A DNA stretch of 64,000 bases. Origin: Pedobacter sp. W3I1. GTDB taxonomy: Bacteria; Bacteroidota; Bacteroidia; Sphingobacteriales; Sphingobacteriaceae. This document shows positions 8,500 through 16,749 of this stretch, piece after piece. The position numbers and the translations under genes were made by a program. Under the pieces are notes generated by a model. That model was not told the origin of the DNA. It did no database searches and saw only the letters and a list, made by a program, of their open reading frames with translations. The stretch is from contig NZ_JAUSXN010000001.1 of NCBI RefSeq assembly GCF_030816015.1, forward strand, positions 2,976,001 through 3,040,000, given 5' to 3'. Numbering within the stretch: position 1 is the stretch's first letter; each line of letters begins with the position of its first letter.

Positions 8500-11061
8500 A
8501 TGACCACAATTACGAAATATCTTTGCCTTTTCTTACTATTAAGCGCTAGCTGTTTAGCACAAGAGGTTGCTAATCCCATAGCCGTTGAACCTGGAGTTTC
8601 TCTTGCATTAGCAAGTTCCAGAAGTGCAGCAATAAGTAATATTCAATATCAGCTTCATTTTACCATTCCAGCAGAACAAACAGCGTCAATTCAATCAACT
8701 GAAAATATTGATTTTAAACTGAATAAGTTAATTTACCTGCAAGTCGACTTTAAGCAAAGTGCCGATCATATAAAACGAGTATCGGTTAACGGAAAAACCA
8801 TACCGATTGATTTTAAAGCGGAACATATCTTAGTAAAACAGGCATATTTAAAGGTGGGGAATAACCATGTAGAAATCGAATTTATCGCTGGTAACGAATC
8901 GTTAAACAGAAATAAAGATTTTCTATATGCACTCTTCGTTCCCGATCATGCAAGAACGGTATTCCCTTGCTTCGATCAGCCTGATTTAAAGGCTAACTTT
9001 TTACTTTCGTTAACCGTTCCAACTAATTGGAAAGTAATAGCTAATGCCGTTAAAAAAGACTCGCGGGCACAGGGCAATTCGACCACCTATCATTTTAATA
9101 ATTCGGATAAATTACCCACCTATTTATTCTCTTTTACCTCAGGGAAATACACTTATGTAAACAAAAACATGAAAGATCGTGAGATGGAATTTCTCCACAG
9201 GGAAACCGATTCAGCTAAAATTAAGCTCAGTGTAGATTCTGTTTTTGTTGCACATCGCGATGCCATCGATTTTTTGGAAGACTGGACAGCGATAAAATAT
9301 CCCTTTCAGAAAGTGGGCTTTGTCAGCATTCCGGATTTTCAGTTTGGGGGCATGGAACACCCTGGAGAGGTACAATATAAAGCATCCGCATTGTTTTTAG
9401 ATCAGGGCGCAACCAAAGATCAGTTCATTTCACGTTCAAATCTGATTTCGCATGAAACGGCACATATGTGGTTTGGCGATCTGGTAACCATGAAGTGGTT
9501 TAATGATGTTTGGATGAAAGAGGTTTTTGCCAACTTTATGGCCGATAAGGTCACTGAAAAGTTAATGGGCAAAAGTACTTTCGACCTTAAATTTTTACAA
9601 GACCATTATCCGGCTGCTTATGGCGTAGATAGAACATTGGGCGCTAATCCCATTCGTCAGCAATTGGATAACTTACAAGAAGCCGGATCGATGTATGGAA
9701 ATATAATTTACCATAAAGCACCAATTATGATGCGCCAATTGGAATTGTTAATGGGCAAACAAAATTTTCAGCAGGGAATAAGAGAATATCTGAAAAAATA
9801 CAGTTATAACAACGCTACCTGGAACGATTTAATTGCCATTTTAAGTAAATACAGCAAAAGTGATCTCCTCAGTTGGAATAAAGTTTGGGTAAATGAACCT
9901 GGCAGACCAGTTTTTAGCTATGATATTAGATACAATGGAGATAAAATAAGTAATTTAATCATCAGTCAAAACAGTGAGATAGGACAGGCACGGGTATGGC
10001 CGCAATCTTTTACGGTTAAGCTGGTTTACCCAAACTATAGTAAGTTTTTGGTTGTTAACGCCAAGACTGCCAATACAGATTTAACTGAAGCAAAAGGTCT
10101 TCCAAAACCACAGTATATTTTATTTAATGCAAACGGTGCCGGATACGGCCTTTTTCCGATCGATCAGAAGATGATGGCAAATCTTTATCATCTTGCTGAT
10201 CCATTAGAACGTGCATCGGCCTACATCAATGCCTACGAAAATATGCTTTCGGGCAAAGGCAATAAACCTGAAGAACTTTTAGACGTGTTTTTACAAGGAT
10301 TATCCGTTGAGAAAAACGAGATGAACCTTAGGCTGATTACGGGATACCTTACTAATATTTACTGGACTTTTCTTGCGGCTGAAGCACGGAATACGATGCA
10401 TGAAGGTATAGAGAAAACAATTTGGACTGCAATGGAGCAACAACAACTGCAAAATAATAAGAAGATTTTGTTCAATGCTTATCAAAATGTGTATCTGAGT
10501 GTCGATGCCGGAAAACGTATGTATGATATCTGGCTCAAGCAAACGGCACCAAATGGAATTAAGTTATTAGAAGATGATTATAACGCACTAGCTTTAACGC
10601 TGGCCCTTAAAACAGATACTACTAACAAGATCTTAAAAGATCAGTTAGCGCGAACCAAAAATGAAGACCGTAAAAACCGGTTGATTTATTTAATGCCCGC
10701 ATTATCTTTAGATGTGAAGGAAAGAGATCATTTCTTTAATGGCTTAAAAGACCGGAAAAACCGCCTGAAAGAAGCCTGGGTAACTACGGCTTTATCTTAT
10801 TTGCATCACCCCATCAGGCAAAAAACATCTATCCATTACCTGAAAGAAAGCCTGGATTTATTGGTAGAAATACAGAAAACAGGAGATATATTTTTTCCGC
10901 AATCGTGGCTAGCTGCTATATTCTCGGGTTATAACAACAAAGAAGCAAATGCAGTTGTACAGGAATTCTTAAAATCACATCCTGCTTACAATCCAAAACT
11001 AAGGGATAAAATTTTGCAGACTACCGATAACCTTCGCCGGGCACAGATCATTATGCATTAA
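8500..11061 (+). CDS. M1 family metallo-aminopeptidase, secreted
   Basis: The 853-residue protein has a signal peptide (cleavage near residue 20, after CLA), the exopeptidase motif GGMEHPG (about 283-289, in place of GAMEN), the zinc motif HETAH (about 318-322) and the third ligand Glu 19 residues further on (near 341). The C-terminal half is helical, as in ERAP-like M1 enzymes. It removes N-terminal amino acids from peptides, here in the periplasm or at the outer membrane. It starts 12 nt after the NRAMP-like gene, so it is likely co-transcribed with the 5-oxoprolinase genes. This suggests peptide breakdown feeding pyroglutamate recovery. Confidence 0.9.
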   Translation: MTTITKYLCLFLLLSASCLAQEVANPIAVEPGVSLALASSRSAAISNIQYQLHFTIPAEQTASIQSTENIDFKLNKLIYLQVDFKQSADHIKRVSVNGKTIPIDFKAEHILVKQAYLKVGNNHVEIEFIAGNESLNRNKDFLYALFVPDHARTVFPCFDQPDLKANFLLSLTVPTNWKVIANAVKKDSRAQGNSTTYHFNNSDKLPTYLFSFTSGKYTYVNKNMKDREMEFLHRETDSAKIKLSVDSVFVAHRDAIDFLEDWTAIKYPFQKVGFVSIPDFQFGGMEHPGEVQYKASALFLDQGATKDQFISRSNLISHETAHMWFGDLVTMKWFNDVWMKEVFANFMADKVTEKLMGKSTFDLKFLQDHYPAAYGVDRTLGANPIRQQLDNLQEAGSMYGNIIYHKAPIMMRQLELLMGKQNFQQGIREYLKKYSYNNATWNDLIAILSKYSKSDLLSWNKVWVNEPGRPVFSYDIRYNGDKISNLIISQNSEIGQARVWPQSFTVKLVYPNYSKFLVVNAKTANTDLTEAKGLPKPQYILFNANGAGYGLFPIDQKMMANLYHLADPLERASAYINAYENMLSGKGNKPEELLDVFLQGLSVEKNEMNLRLITGYLTNIYWTFLAAEARNTMHEGIEKTIWTAMEQQQLQNNKKILFNAYQNVYLSVDAGKRMYDIWLKQTAPNGIKLLEDDYNALALTLALKTDTTNKILKDQLARTKNEDRKNRLIYLMPALSLDVKERDHFFNGLKDRKNRLKEAWVTTALSYLHHPIRQKTSIHYLKESLDLLVEIQKTGDIFFPQSWLAAIFSGYNNKEANAVVQEFLKSHPAYNPKLRDKILQTTDNLRRAQIIMH

Positions 11062-11148
11062 GTGGTATTAACCCTAATGTAAATAAATTTGTTACATACA
11101 GGTTTAAGAAGAATTTATACTTTTGTCGCGAGAGCGTTAATTTAGATT

Positions 11149-11188
11149 GAAAGGGGTAAACATGAATTTGTTTGCCCTTTTCGTTTTT
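11149..11188 (+). terminator. Intrinsic terminator after the pxp operon
   Basis: Bases 11149-11161 and 11170-11182 pair over 13 positions, with two G-U wobbles, across an 8-nt loop, followed by GTTTTT. It lies 88 nt after the aminopeptidase stop. A TACTTTTG box 30 nt upstream (11118-11125) resembles a Bacteroidota -7 element, so the hairpin could also end a very short transcript. Confidence 0.6.
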
Positions 11189-11353
11189 CGAATTTAGTGC
11201 TAGGAACCTTATTTACCATTAAGACATTAAGGGCATTAAGAAATACGCTGATAATGTTCAAGTTTTACATAACCTTACAAGTCGAAATTAACCTTAACTT
11301 TCTTAACTTCTTAATGATCAGTTTTTAACATAAAAAGCAAGAAATAACTGTGA
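11189..11353. other. Spacer with a dispersed short repeat
   Basis: No gene is seen. The stretch contains a CTTCTTAATGATCAG-like motif (around 11307-11321), variants of which recur as CTTAATTCCTTAATG near 45220, 56933 and 57047. It is AT-rich and otherwise featureless. Confidence 0.4.
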
Positions 11354-11488
11354 TTAATTAAAAGACTCAGTTTCGTTATTTAGATCATCCAGTAAACCAT
11401 TCAACAAAATTTCTCTCTTATCTTCAATCGAAGTATCATCCTGGATATAAACAGTAAGATTCGTGTTTTCTGTCGTTTGAGTGTTCAT
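11354..11488 (-). CDS. Putative 44-residue acidic small protein
   Basis: An ATG at 11488 opens a 44-codon frame ending in TAA at 11354-11356. The product is acidic, begins MNTQTTENTN and has a helix-like segment EDKREILLNGLLDDL. It has no cysteines or signal peptide and I recognise no family. Composition is protein-like and the 620-bp gap has no other gene, which is the only support. It is transcribed away from the ergothioneine operon. Confidence 0.35.
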   Translation of the reverse strand: MNTQTTENTNLTVYIQDDTSIEDKREILLNGLLDDLNNETESFN

Positions 11489-11612
11489 AATTGGGTTAGT
11501 TTATGTTTGTTAATAAAATGTCTGCTAGTTATCTAACGTCGGTTTTTGAATATAGTTTGTAACTTTTTTATTTGAAGATGTAATATCTTTATGTAGCGTA
11601 AAATATAATCAA

Positions 11613-11650
11613 GATCAAACATTGATCTCTTTATTTAGGTTATACTTTTC
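11613..11650 (+). promoter_or_regulatory. Palindromic operator candidate and promoter of the ergothioneine-type operon
   Basis: A perfect inverted repeat GATCAA-ACA-TTGATC (11613-11627) is followed 15 nt later by TACTTTTC (11643-11650), close to the Bacteroidota -7 consensus TAnnTTTG. The TTGA half of the palindrome sits about where the -33 element should be, so a bound regulator would block or guide polymerase. The start codon is 33 nt downstream of the -7 box. Confidence 0.4.
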
Positions 11651-11682
11651 ATAACAAAACAAATTCTTTAATCTGGAAATCG

Positions 11683-13065
11683 ATGAAACACTACGACGCA
11701 ATAATTATAGGCGCAGGGCAGGCAGGAACGCCTTTGGCTAAAAGACTTGCCGAAGCGGGCAAAAAAACAGCGATTATAGAAAAAAGGTATGTTGGCGGTA
11801 CGTGTATCAATGATGGTTGTACACCGACAAAAGCAATGATCGCTTCTGCAAGGGCGGTGTATCAAGCCAGAAAAGCAACTGAACTGGGCGTAGAAGTTGG
11901 AGCGATCAAAATTGATTTTAAAAAGATAAAACAACGGAAAGACGATATCGTAAACCAGTTCCGGTCATCCTCTGAAAAAGGCCTTAAAAACACCAGAGGA
12001 CTTGAACTTATATTTGGAACGGCCAGATTTAGTGGTGAAAAAGAACTGACTATTACACTCAACGATGACGGTGAAGAAAAAGTAACTGCCGAATGGATTT
12101 TTATCAACACCGGTGCAAAAACCACCATACCGGATATTGAAGGATTGAATGAAATTAATTATCTTACATCGACAACAATTTTAGATCTTGAAACAGTCCC
12201 AGAGCACTTAGTGGTCATAGGTGGAAATTATATTGGACTTGAGTTTGGACAAATGTTTAATCGATTTGGCAGTAAAGTAACCGTTTTGGAAAAATCATCA
12301 GGCATATTGGCTCACGAAGATCAGGATATCTCATCAGCACTTACCAAAATTTTAACCGACGAAAACATCGAATTGATCACTGATGTTAAAATCACGAAAA
12401 TAGCGCAGGGTAAAAAACAGATTAGCATTACGCTAGCGTCTGGGAAAACCAAGAAAGAAATAACAGCGAGTCATGTATTGGTAGCCACAGGCCGTACCCC
12501 TCAAACAGCAGATTTAGGCCTTGAAAACTGTGGCGTAAAATTGGATGATAAGGGGCATGTTCTTGTTAATGAAAAACTCGAAACCAATATTAAAGGAATT
12601 TATGCGCTCGGTGATGTAAAAGGCGGCCCCTCATTTACACATATTGCTTATAACGATTATACTATCGTTTACCGGAACCTAATGGAAGGCACAAATTATT
12701 CCATTCACGATCGGCCGGTACCATACTGCATGTTTACTGATCCTCAGCTTGGGCGGATAGGTATTTCTGAAAAAGAAGCAAAAGAGAATAAATTGAATTA
12801 TAAAGTTGCGGTTCTGCCGATGTCGTATGTGGGGCGCGGTATCGAAACAAACGAAACTTTAGGGCTGATGAAAGCAATTGTAGATGCCGATAGCAAAAAA
12901 ATACTGGGTGCCGCTATCCTGGCATCGGAAGGCGGAGAAATCATGTCTGTTCTTCAAATGGCAATGGAGGGCGGTATCACTTACGATAGGATTAGATATT
13001 GTGTATTTGCACACCCAACTTATTCCGAGTCGTTAAATAATCTATTTATGAAAATCGATGGCTAA
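11683..13065 (+). CDS. Pyridine nucleotide-disulfide oxidoreductase, mercuric-reductase-like, first gene of the ergothioneine operon
   Basis: The 460-residue class I flavoprotein has the FAD Rossmann motif GAGQAG (10-15), the redox-active pair Cys41-Cys46 in GTCINDGCTPTK, a second Rossmann fold (VVIGGNYIGLEFGQ, about 181-194), the FAD motif YALGDV and a C-terminal dimerisation domain with a HPTYSE-type His-Glu pair. Dihydrolipoamide dehydrogenase, glutathione reductase and MerA share this plan. There is no N-terminal MerA metal-binding domain and no lipoyl complex nearby. The ABC ATPase gene starts 2 nt after its stop. A role in reducing ergothioneine disulfide or a related disulfide is inferred from context only. 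Confidence 0.88.
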   Translation: MKHYDAIIIGAGQAGTPLAKRLAEAGKKTAIIEKRYVGGTCINDGCTPTKAMIASARAVYQARKATELGVEVGAIKIDFKKIKQRKDDIVNQFRSSSEKGLKNTRGLELIFGTARFSGEKELTITLNDDGEEKVTAEWIFINTGAKTTIPDIEGLNEINYLTSTTILDLETVPEHLVVIGGNYIGLEFGQMFNRFGSKVTVLEKSSGILAHEDQDISSALTKILTDENIELITDVKITKIAQGKKQISITLASGKTKKEITASHVLVATGRTPQTADLGLENCGVKLDDKGHVLVNEKLETNIKGIYALGDVKGGPSFTHIAYNDYTIVYRNLMEGTNYSIHDRPVPYCMFTDPQLGRIGISEKEAKENKLNYKVAVLPMSYVGRGIETNETLGLMKAIVDADSKKILGAAILASEGGEIMSVLQMAMEGGITYDRIRYCVFAHPTYSESLNNLFMKIDG

Positions 13066-13067
13066 AT

Positions 13068-14027
13068 ATGATCGAATTAAAAGCGGTAAGTAAGAACTTT
13101 GGCGATACCCAGGCGGTAAATCAGGTCTCTTTTAAAGTAGACGAAAAGGAAACGCTGGTGTTGTTAGGCACCAGTGGATGTGGCAAAACCACTACCCTAA
13201 AAATGATCAACCGGTTAATTGAGCCCGATGCGGGACATATTTTGATTAATGGTGAGGATATCATCAATCAAGATCCTGATATTTTACGAACAGGAATTGG
13301 TTATGTAATGCAGAATATTGGGCTTTTTCCACACTATACCGTTGCAGAGAATATTGCCATTGTACCGAAGCTTTTAAAATGGAATAAGGAAAAAATTAAA
13401 GTCCGAACGCAGGAGTTGATCAAAAAACTTCACCTTCCTGAAAATAGCTTGTTTATGTTTCCGCATGAGTTGAGTGGTGGGCAGCAGCAGCGTGTTGGCC
13501 TTGCCCGTGCTTTGGTTACCGATCCTTCTGTATTGTTAATGGATGAACCATTTGGCGCTTTAGACAATGTTACCCGGACCAGTATCCAAAAAGAATTTAA
13601 GGGATTAGAAGAATTAAAAAGGAAAACCATTGTAATGGTTACGCACGATGTTCAGGAAGCTTTTGAATTGGCAGATCGCATTTGTTTAATGGATAAGGGA
13701 AAAATTATCCAGATTGGAACACCAAAAGAATTGCTTTATCAACCGATAAATGATTTCGCAAGGAAATTTTTAGCCGGACAACGATTAGTGTTAGAATTTA
13801 AAGTAGTTAATCTACAGGATATTTGGCCTTATTTACCTAAAGGAATACTACAAGATGGAAAAAGCTTATCTGCTGATTTGAATGTATGGGATGCGATGGA
13901 ATTGTTGCGGAGTTCTGATAAGAGCGAACTGCTGGTCTCTGGTGCCAATAAAGAAAGCAAAACAGTCAATTTCGAACAGTTAACCAAAGGATTTAACCAA
14001 TTTCAAAACGCACAGGTACATGAATGA
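13068..14027 (+). CDS. egtV: ABC transporter ATPase, OpuCA/EgtV-like
   Basis: This 319-residue ATPase of the osmoprotectant-importer class has Walker A GTSGCGKTT (34-42), the signature LSGGQQQR (about 135-142), Walker B VLLMDEP (about 155-161) and the switch histidine in VTHD. The tail after residue ~235 is short, so the full tandem CBS module of OpuCA is not complete. It lies between a disulfide reductase gene and a fused permease gene, followed by egtB and egtD. EgtV is the ATPase of the EgtUV ergothioneine importer described in Streptococcus and Helicobacter. I prefer that name, but a betaine or choline importer is the alternative. Confidence 0.75.
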   Translation: MIELKAVSKNFGDTQAVNQVSFKVDEKETLVLLGTSGCGKTTTLKMINRLIEPDAGHILINGEDIINQDPDILRTGIGYVMQNIGLFPHYTVAENIAIVPKLLKWNKEKIKVRTQELIKKLHLPENSLFMFPHELSGGQQQRVGLARALVTDPSVLLMDEPFGALDNVTRTSIQKEFKGLEELKRKTIVMVTHDVQEAFELADRICLMDKGKIIQIGTPKELLYQPINDFARKFLAGQRLVLEFKVVNLQDIWPYLPKGILQDGKSLSADLNVWDAMELLRSSDKSELLVSGANKESKTVNFEQLTKGFNQFQNAQVHE

Positions 14028-15591
14028 GCATCAGCAAACTTTATGGCAGTTTATGTACGAGCAATCTGATAAATTATTTGCTCAAACCCTGCAACACGTT
14101 GGTTTAACCTTTATTTCCTTACTTTTTGCCATCGCCATTGGCTTACCAATGGGCATATTGATTGCCAGGAAAAGAAAACTTTCGGGAACTGTTTTAGGGA
14201 TTGCCGGGGTATTGCAAACGATTCCAAGCATTGCCTTATTGGGCTTTATGATTCCGGTTTTAGGGATTGGTGCAAAACCTGCAATTGTAGCGCTGCTCAT
14301 TTATGCCTTGTTACCGATTATCCGCAATACCTATACAGGAATTATTGGCATCGATCAGCATGTTAAAGAAGCGGCCAGGGCAATGGGGATGAGCAAGCGC
14401 CAGATACTGCTAAAAGTAGAATTGCCTTTGGCTATGCCCGTTATTTTGGCTGGTATCCGTACCGCAACGGTTATCAATGTGGGCGTGGCGACATTGGCCT
14501 CTTTTATTGCAGCGGGTGGATTAGGGGAGTTTATTTTTGGAGGCATTTCACTCAACAACACCAATATGATCTTAGCTGGAGCTATTCCTGCTGCTTTATT
14601 AGCCATTATTCTCGATGCCTTACTTTCCCTGGTTCAGAAAATGGATTTTAAAAAACTGAGAAAAGCGTTATATATTTTGCCTGTTGTGATCTTAATATTG
14701 GGTGGGTTTTATGCACTTCCATCGGCTTATGGCTCTACTTTAACCGCTGGATTTACGCCTGAATTTATGGGCAGGCAAGACGGCGATCTTGGATTGAAAT
14801 CTACCTATGGCTTAAAAATCCACACCATTGTAATCAGCGATGCGGTAATGTATAAGGCCGCTTTTTCTGAAGAATTGGATGTAATTAGCGGTTACTCTAC
14901 CGACGGTCGTTTGAAAGCTTTCGATCTGAAAATTTTAAAAGACGATAAAAGTATTTTTCCGCCCTACTATGCTGCACCAATTGTTCGGAATGAAGCATTG
15001 AAACAATTTCCACAGTTGGCAGAAACTTTGAATTTACTTGCTGGTAAAATTACTGATTCGATCATGACCGACCTTAATTACAGAACCGATTATTTGCACC
15101 AAACACCAGAACGTGTGGCTAAAGATTTCCTTATCAATACTGGTTTGTACAAAGCACCTAAAAATGGACATAACGGCATGGTAAGGATAGGATCAAAAAT
15201 TTTTGGTGAGCAATATATATTGGCCGAAATGTACAGTATGCTGATTAAAGGAAATACAGATTATGAGGTATCTACAAAAACAGGACTTGGTGGAACAAAA
15301 ATCTGCTTTGATGCGCTGATGAATGATCAGATCGATTTTTATCCCGAATATACCGGAACAGGCTTACTGGTTTTATTGCAGCCCGACCCAAAAATTGCGA
15401 AAGAAATGGCGCACGATAAAGACAAAACTTATGATTATGTCTACACCGAATTTGAAAAAAAGTTTAAGATCAAATGGCTTAAACCAATAGGTTTTAATAA
15501 TTCGTATGCTTTAATGATGCGGCAAAAACAATCAAAAGATCTGAATGTTAATACCATCACAGACCTTAAAAACTATCTTGATAAAAATTAA
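14020..15591 (+). CDS. egtU: ABC permease fused to a solute-binding domain, EgtU-like
   Basis: Residues ~20-215 form a ProW-type permease with about five membrane segments and the EAARAMGMSKRQILLKVELPLAMP coupling region (about 112-135). A further hydrophobic segment near 220-240 leads into a type II solute-binding domain (about 255-523) of the OpuAC class, with KIFGEQYILAEMYSMLIKG and DFYPEYTGTG segments. This single-chain permease/binder plan matches EgtU. The gene overlaps the ATPase gene by 8 nt and egtB by 1 nt. Coupling to two ergothioneine enzymes makes ergothioneine the most likely ligand, although the sequence family alone would only say quaternary-amine importer. Confidence 0.75.
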   Translation: MNEHQQTLWQFMYEQSDKLFAQTLQHVGLTFISLLFAIAIGLPMGILIARKRKLSGTVLGIAGVLQTIPSIALLGFMIPVLGIGAKPAIVALLIYALLPIIRNTYTGIIGIDQHVKEAARAMGMSKRQILLKVELPLAMPVILAGIRTATVINVGVATLASFIAAGGLGEFIFGGISLNNTNMILAGAIPAALLAIILDALLSLVQKMDFKKLRKALYILPVVILILGGFYALPSAYGSTLTAGFTPEFMGRQDGDLGLKSTYGLKIHTIVISDAVMYKAAFSEELDVISGYSTDGRLKAFDLKILKDDKSIFPPYYAAPIVRNEALKQFPQLAETLNLLAGKITDSIMTDLNYRTDYLHQTPERVAKDFLINTGLYKAPKNGHNGMVRIGSKIFGEQYILAEMYSMLIKGNTDYEVSTKTGLGGTKICFDALMNDQIDFYPEYTGTGLLVLLQPDPKIAKEMAHDKDKTYDYVYTEFEKKFKIKWLKPIGFNNSYALMMRQKQSKDLNVNTITDLKNYLDKN

Positions 15592-16742
15592 TGACACTGG
15601 TAGAAGAATACTTGCAGATTAGGAAATACTCCGAACAAATTTGCGAACCCCTGCAAACAGAAGACTATGTGGTACAACCAATTGTGGATGTTAGTCCACC
15701 GAAATGGCATTTGGGGCACACCACCTGGTTCTTCGAAACCTTTATATTAAAGCCTTTTTCTGTTAATTATCAGGTATATAACGATGAGTATAATTTTGTC
15801 TTCAATAGTTATTATGAAACTGTTGGCAATCGGGTAATCCGGACAGATCGGGGTAATTTAAGTCGACCTAGTGTAAATGAGATTTACCAGTACAGGGCTT
15901 ATGTAGACGAAGCCATGGTTAAATTTTTAGATGGCACATTAGCAGATGAGGTAAAAGAACTATTGATTTTAGGTTTTAATCACGAACAGCAACACCAGGA
16001 ACTTTTGCTTACCGATATTAAATACATTTTAGGCAATAACCCGCTTTTTCCGGTCTATTCGAAAAACCGAAAAGAAGTTTTAGCCGTAAATGAAACACAG
16101 AATGGTTTTGTCAATATCCCGGAGGGTATTTATGAGATCGGTTATGATGGAAAGGATTTTAGTTTCGATAATGAATTAAACAGGCATAAAGTTTACCTGC
16201 ACAATTTCTCCATCAGTAAAACATTGGTTAATAATGCCGAATTTATCGAATTCATTAGTGCGGGCGGCTATGAGAATTTTAATTTCTGGCATGCCGAAGG
16301 ATGGGATTGGGTGAAAAACAACAACATTAGCGCACCCATGTACTGGCATTTAATCAACGGAAAATGGTTCAATTACACATTAGGAGGGCTTTTACCGATT
16401 GATTTAAATGCATCGGCAAGCCACATCAGTTATTATGAGGCTTATGCTTTTGCAAGCTGGAAAGGCATGCGTTTACCAACTGAATTTGAATGGGAAATAG
16501 CAGCCGAACACTTTAACTGGGGCGAACGATGGGAGTGGACCGAAAGTGCTTATTTGCCTTATCCCGGTTTCAGTAAAGCGCCTGGCGCCATTGGCGAGTA
16601 CAATGGAAAGTTTATGGTTAACCAGAAAGTACTTCGTGGTGCATCAATCGCCACTTCCGAAAACCACTCGCGTATTACTTATAGAAATTTCTTCCACCCG
16701 CATTTAAGGTGGCAATACACAGGCATCCGATTAGTAAAATAG
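15591..16742 (+). CDS. egtB: Ergothioneine biosynthesis sulfoxide synthase EgtB
   Basis: The 383-residue protein has an N-terminal DinB-like domain (about 1-150) and a C-terminal formylglycine-generating-enzyme/C-type-lectin domain (about 165-383). The three-histidine iron site is visible as His43 (in HLGHTTW) and His131/His135 (HEQQH). RTDRGNLSRPS (85-95) matches the EgtB signature, and the C-terminus has YRNFFHPHLRWQYTGIRL. EgtB joins hercynine to a cysteine donor with O2, forming a sulfoxide. Genes for the gamma-glutamyl donor route (egtA, egtC) are not seen, which suggests direct use of cysteine, as in some other bacterial EgtB types. That last point is inference. Confidence 0.88.
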   Translation: MTLVEEYLQIRKYSEQICEPLQTEDYVVQPIVDVSPPKWHLGHTTWFFETFILKPFSVNYQVYNDEYNFVFNSYYETVGNRVIRTDRGNLSRPSVNEIYQYRAYVDEAMVKFLDGTLADEVKELLILGFNHEQQHQELLLTDIKYILGNNPLFPVYSKNRKEVLAVNETQNGFVNIPEGIYEIGYDGKDFSFDNELNRHKVYLHNFSISKTLVNNAEFIEFISAGGYENFNFWHAEGWDWVKNNNISAPMYWHLINGKWFNYTLGGLLPIDLNASASHISYYEAYAFASWKGMRLPTEFEWEIAAEHFNWGERWEWTESAYLPYPGFSKAPGAIGEYNGKFMVNQKVLRGASIATSENHSRITYRNFFHPHLRWQYTGIRLVK

Positions 16743-16749
16743 TATAGAT

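Noticed and set aside
13068..15591. Glycine betaine (OpuC) importer as final call
   Set aside because: Family similarity alone would say this, but the 1-nt overlap with egtB, coupling to egtD and the fused permease/binder plan favour EgtUV. It is kept as the alternative.
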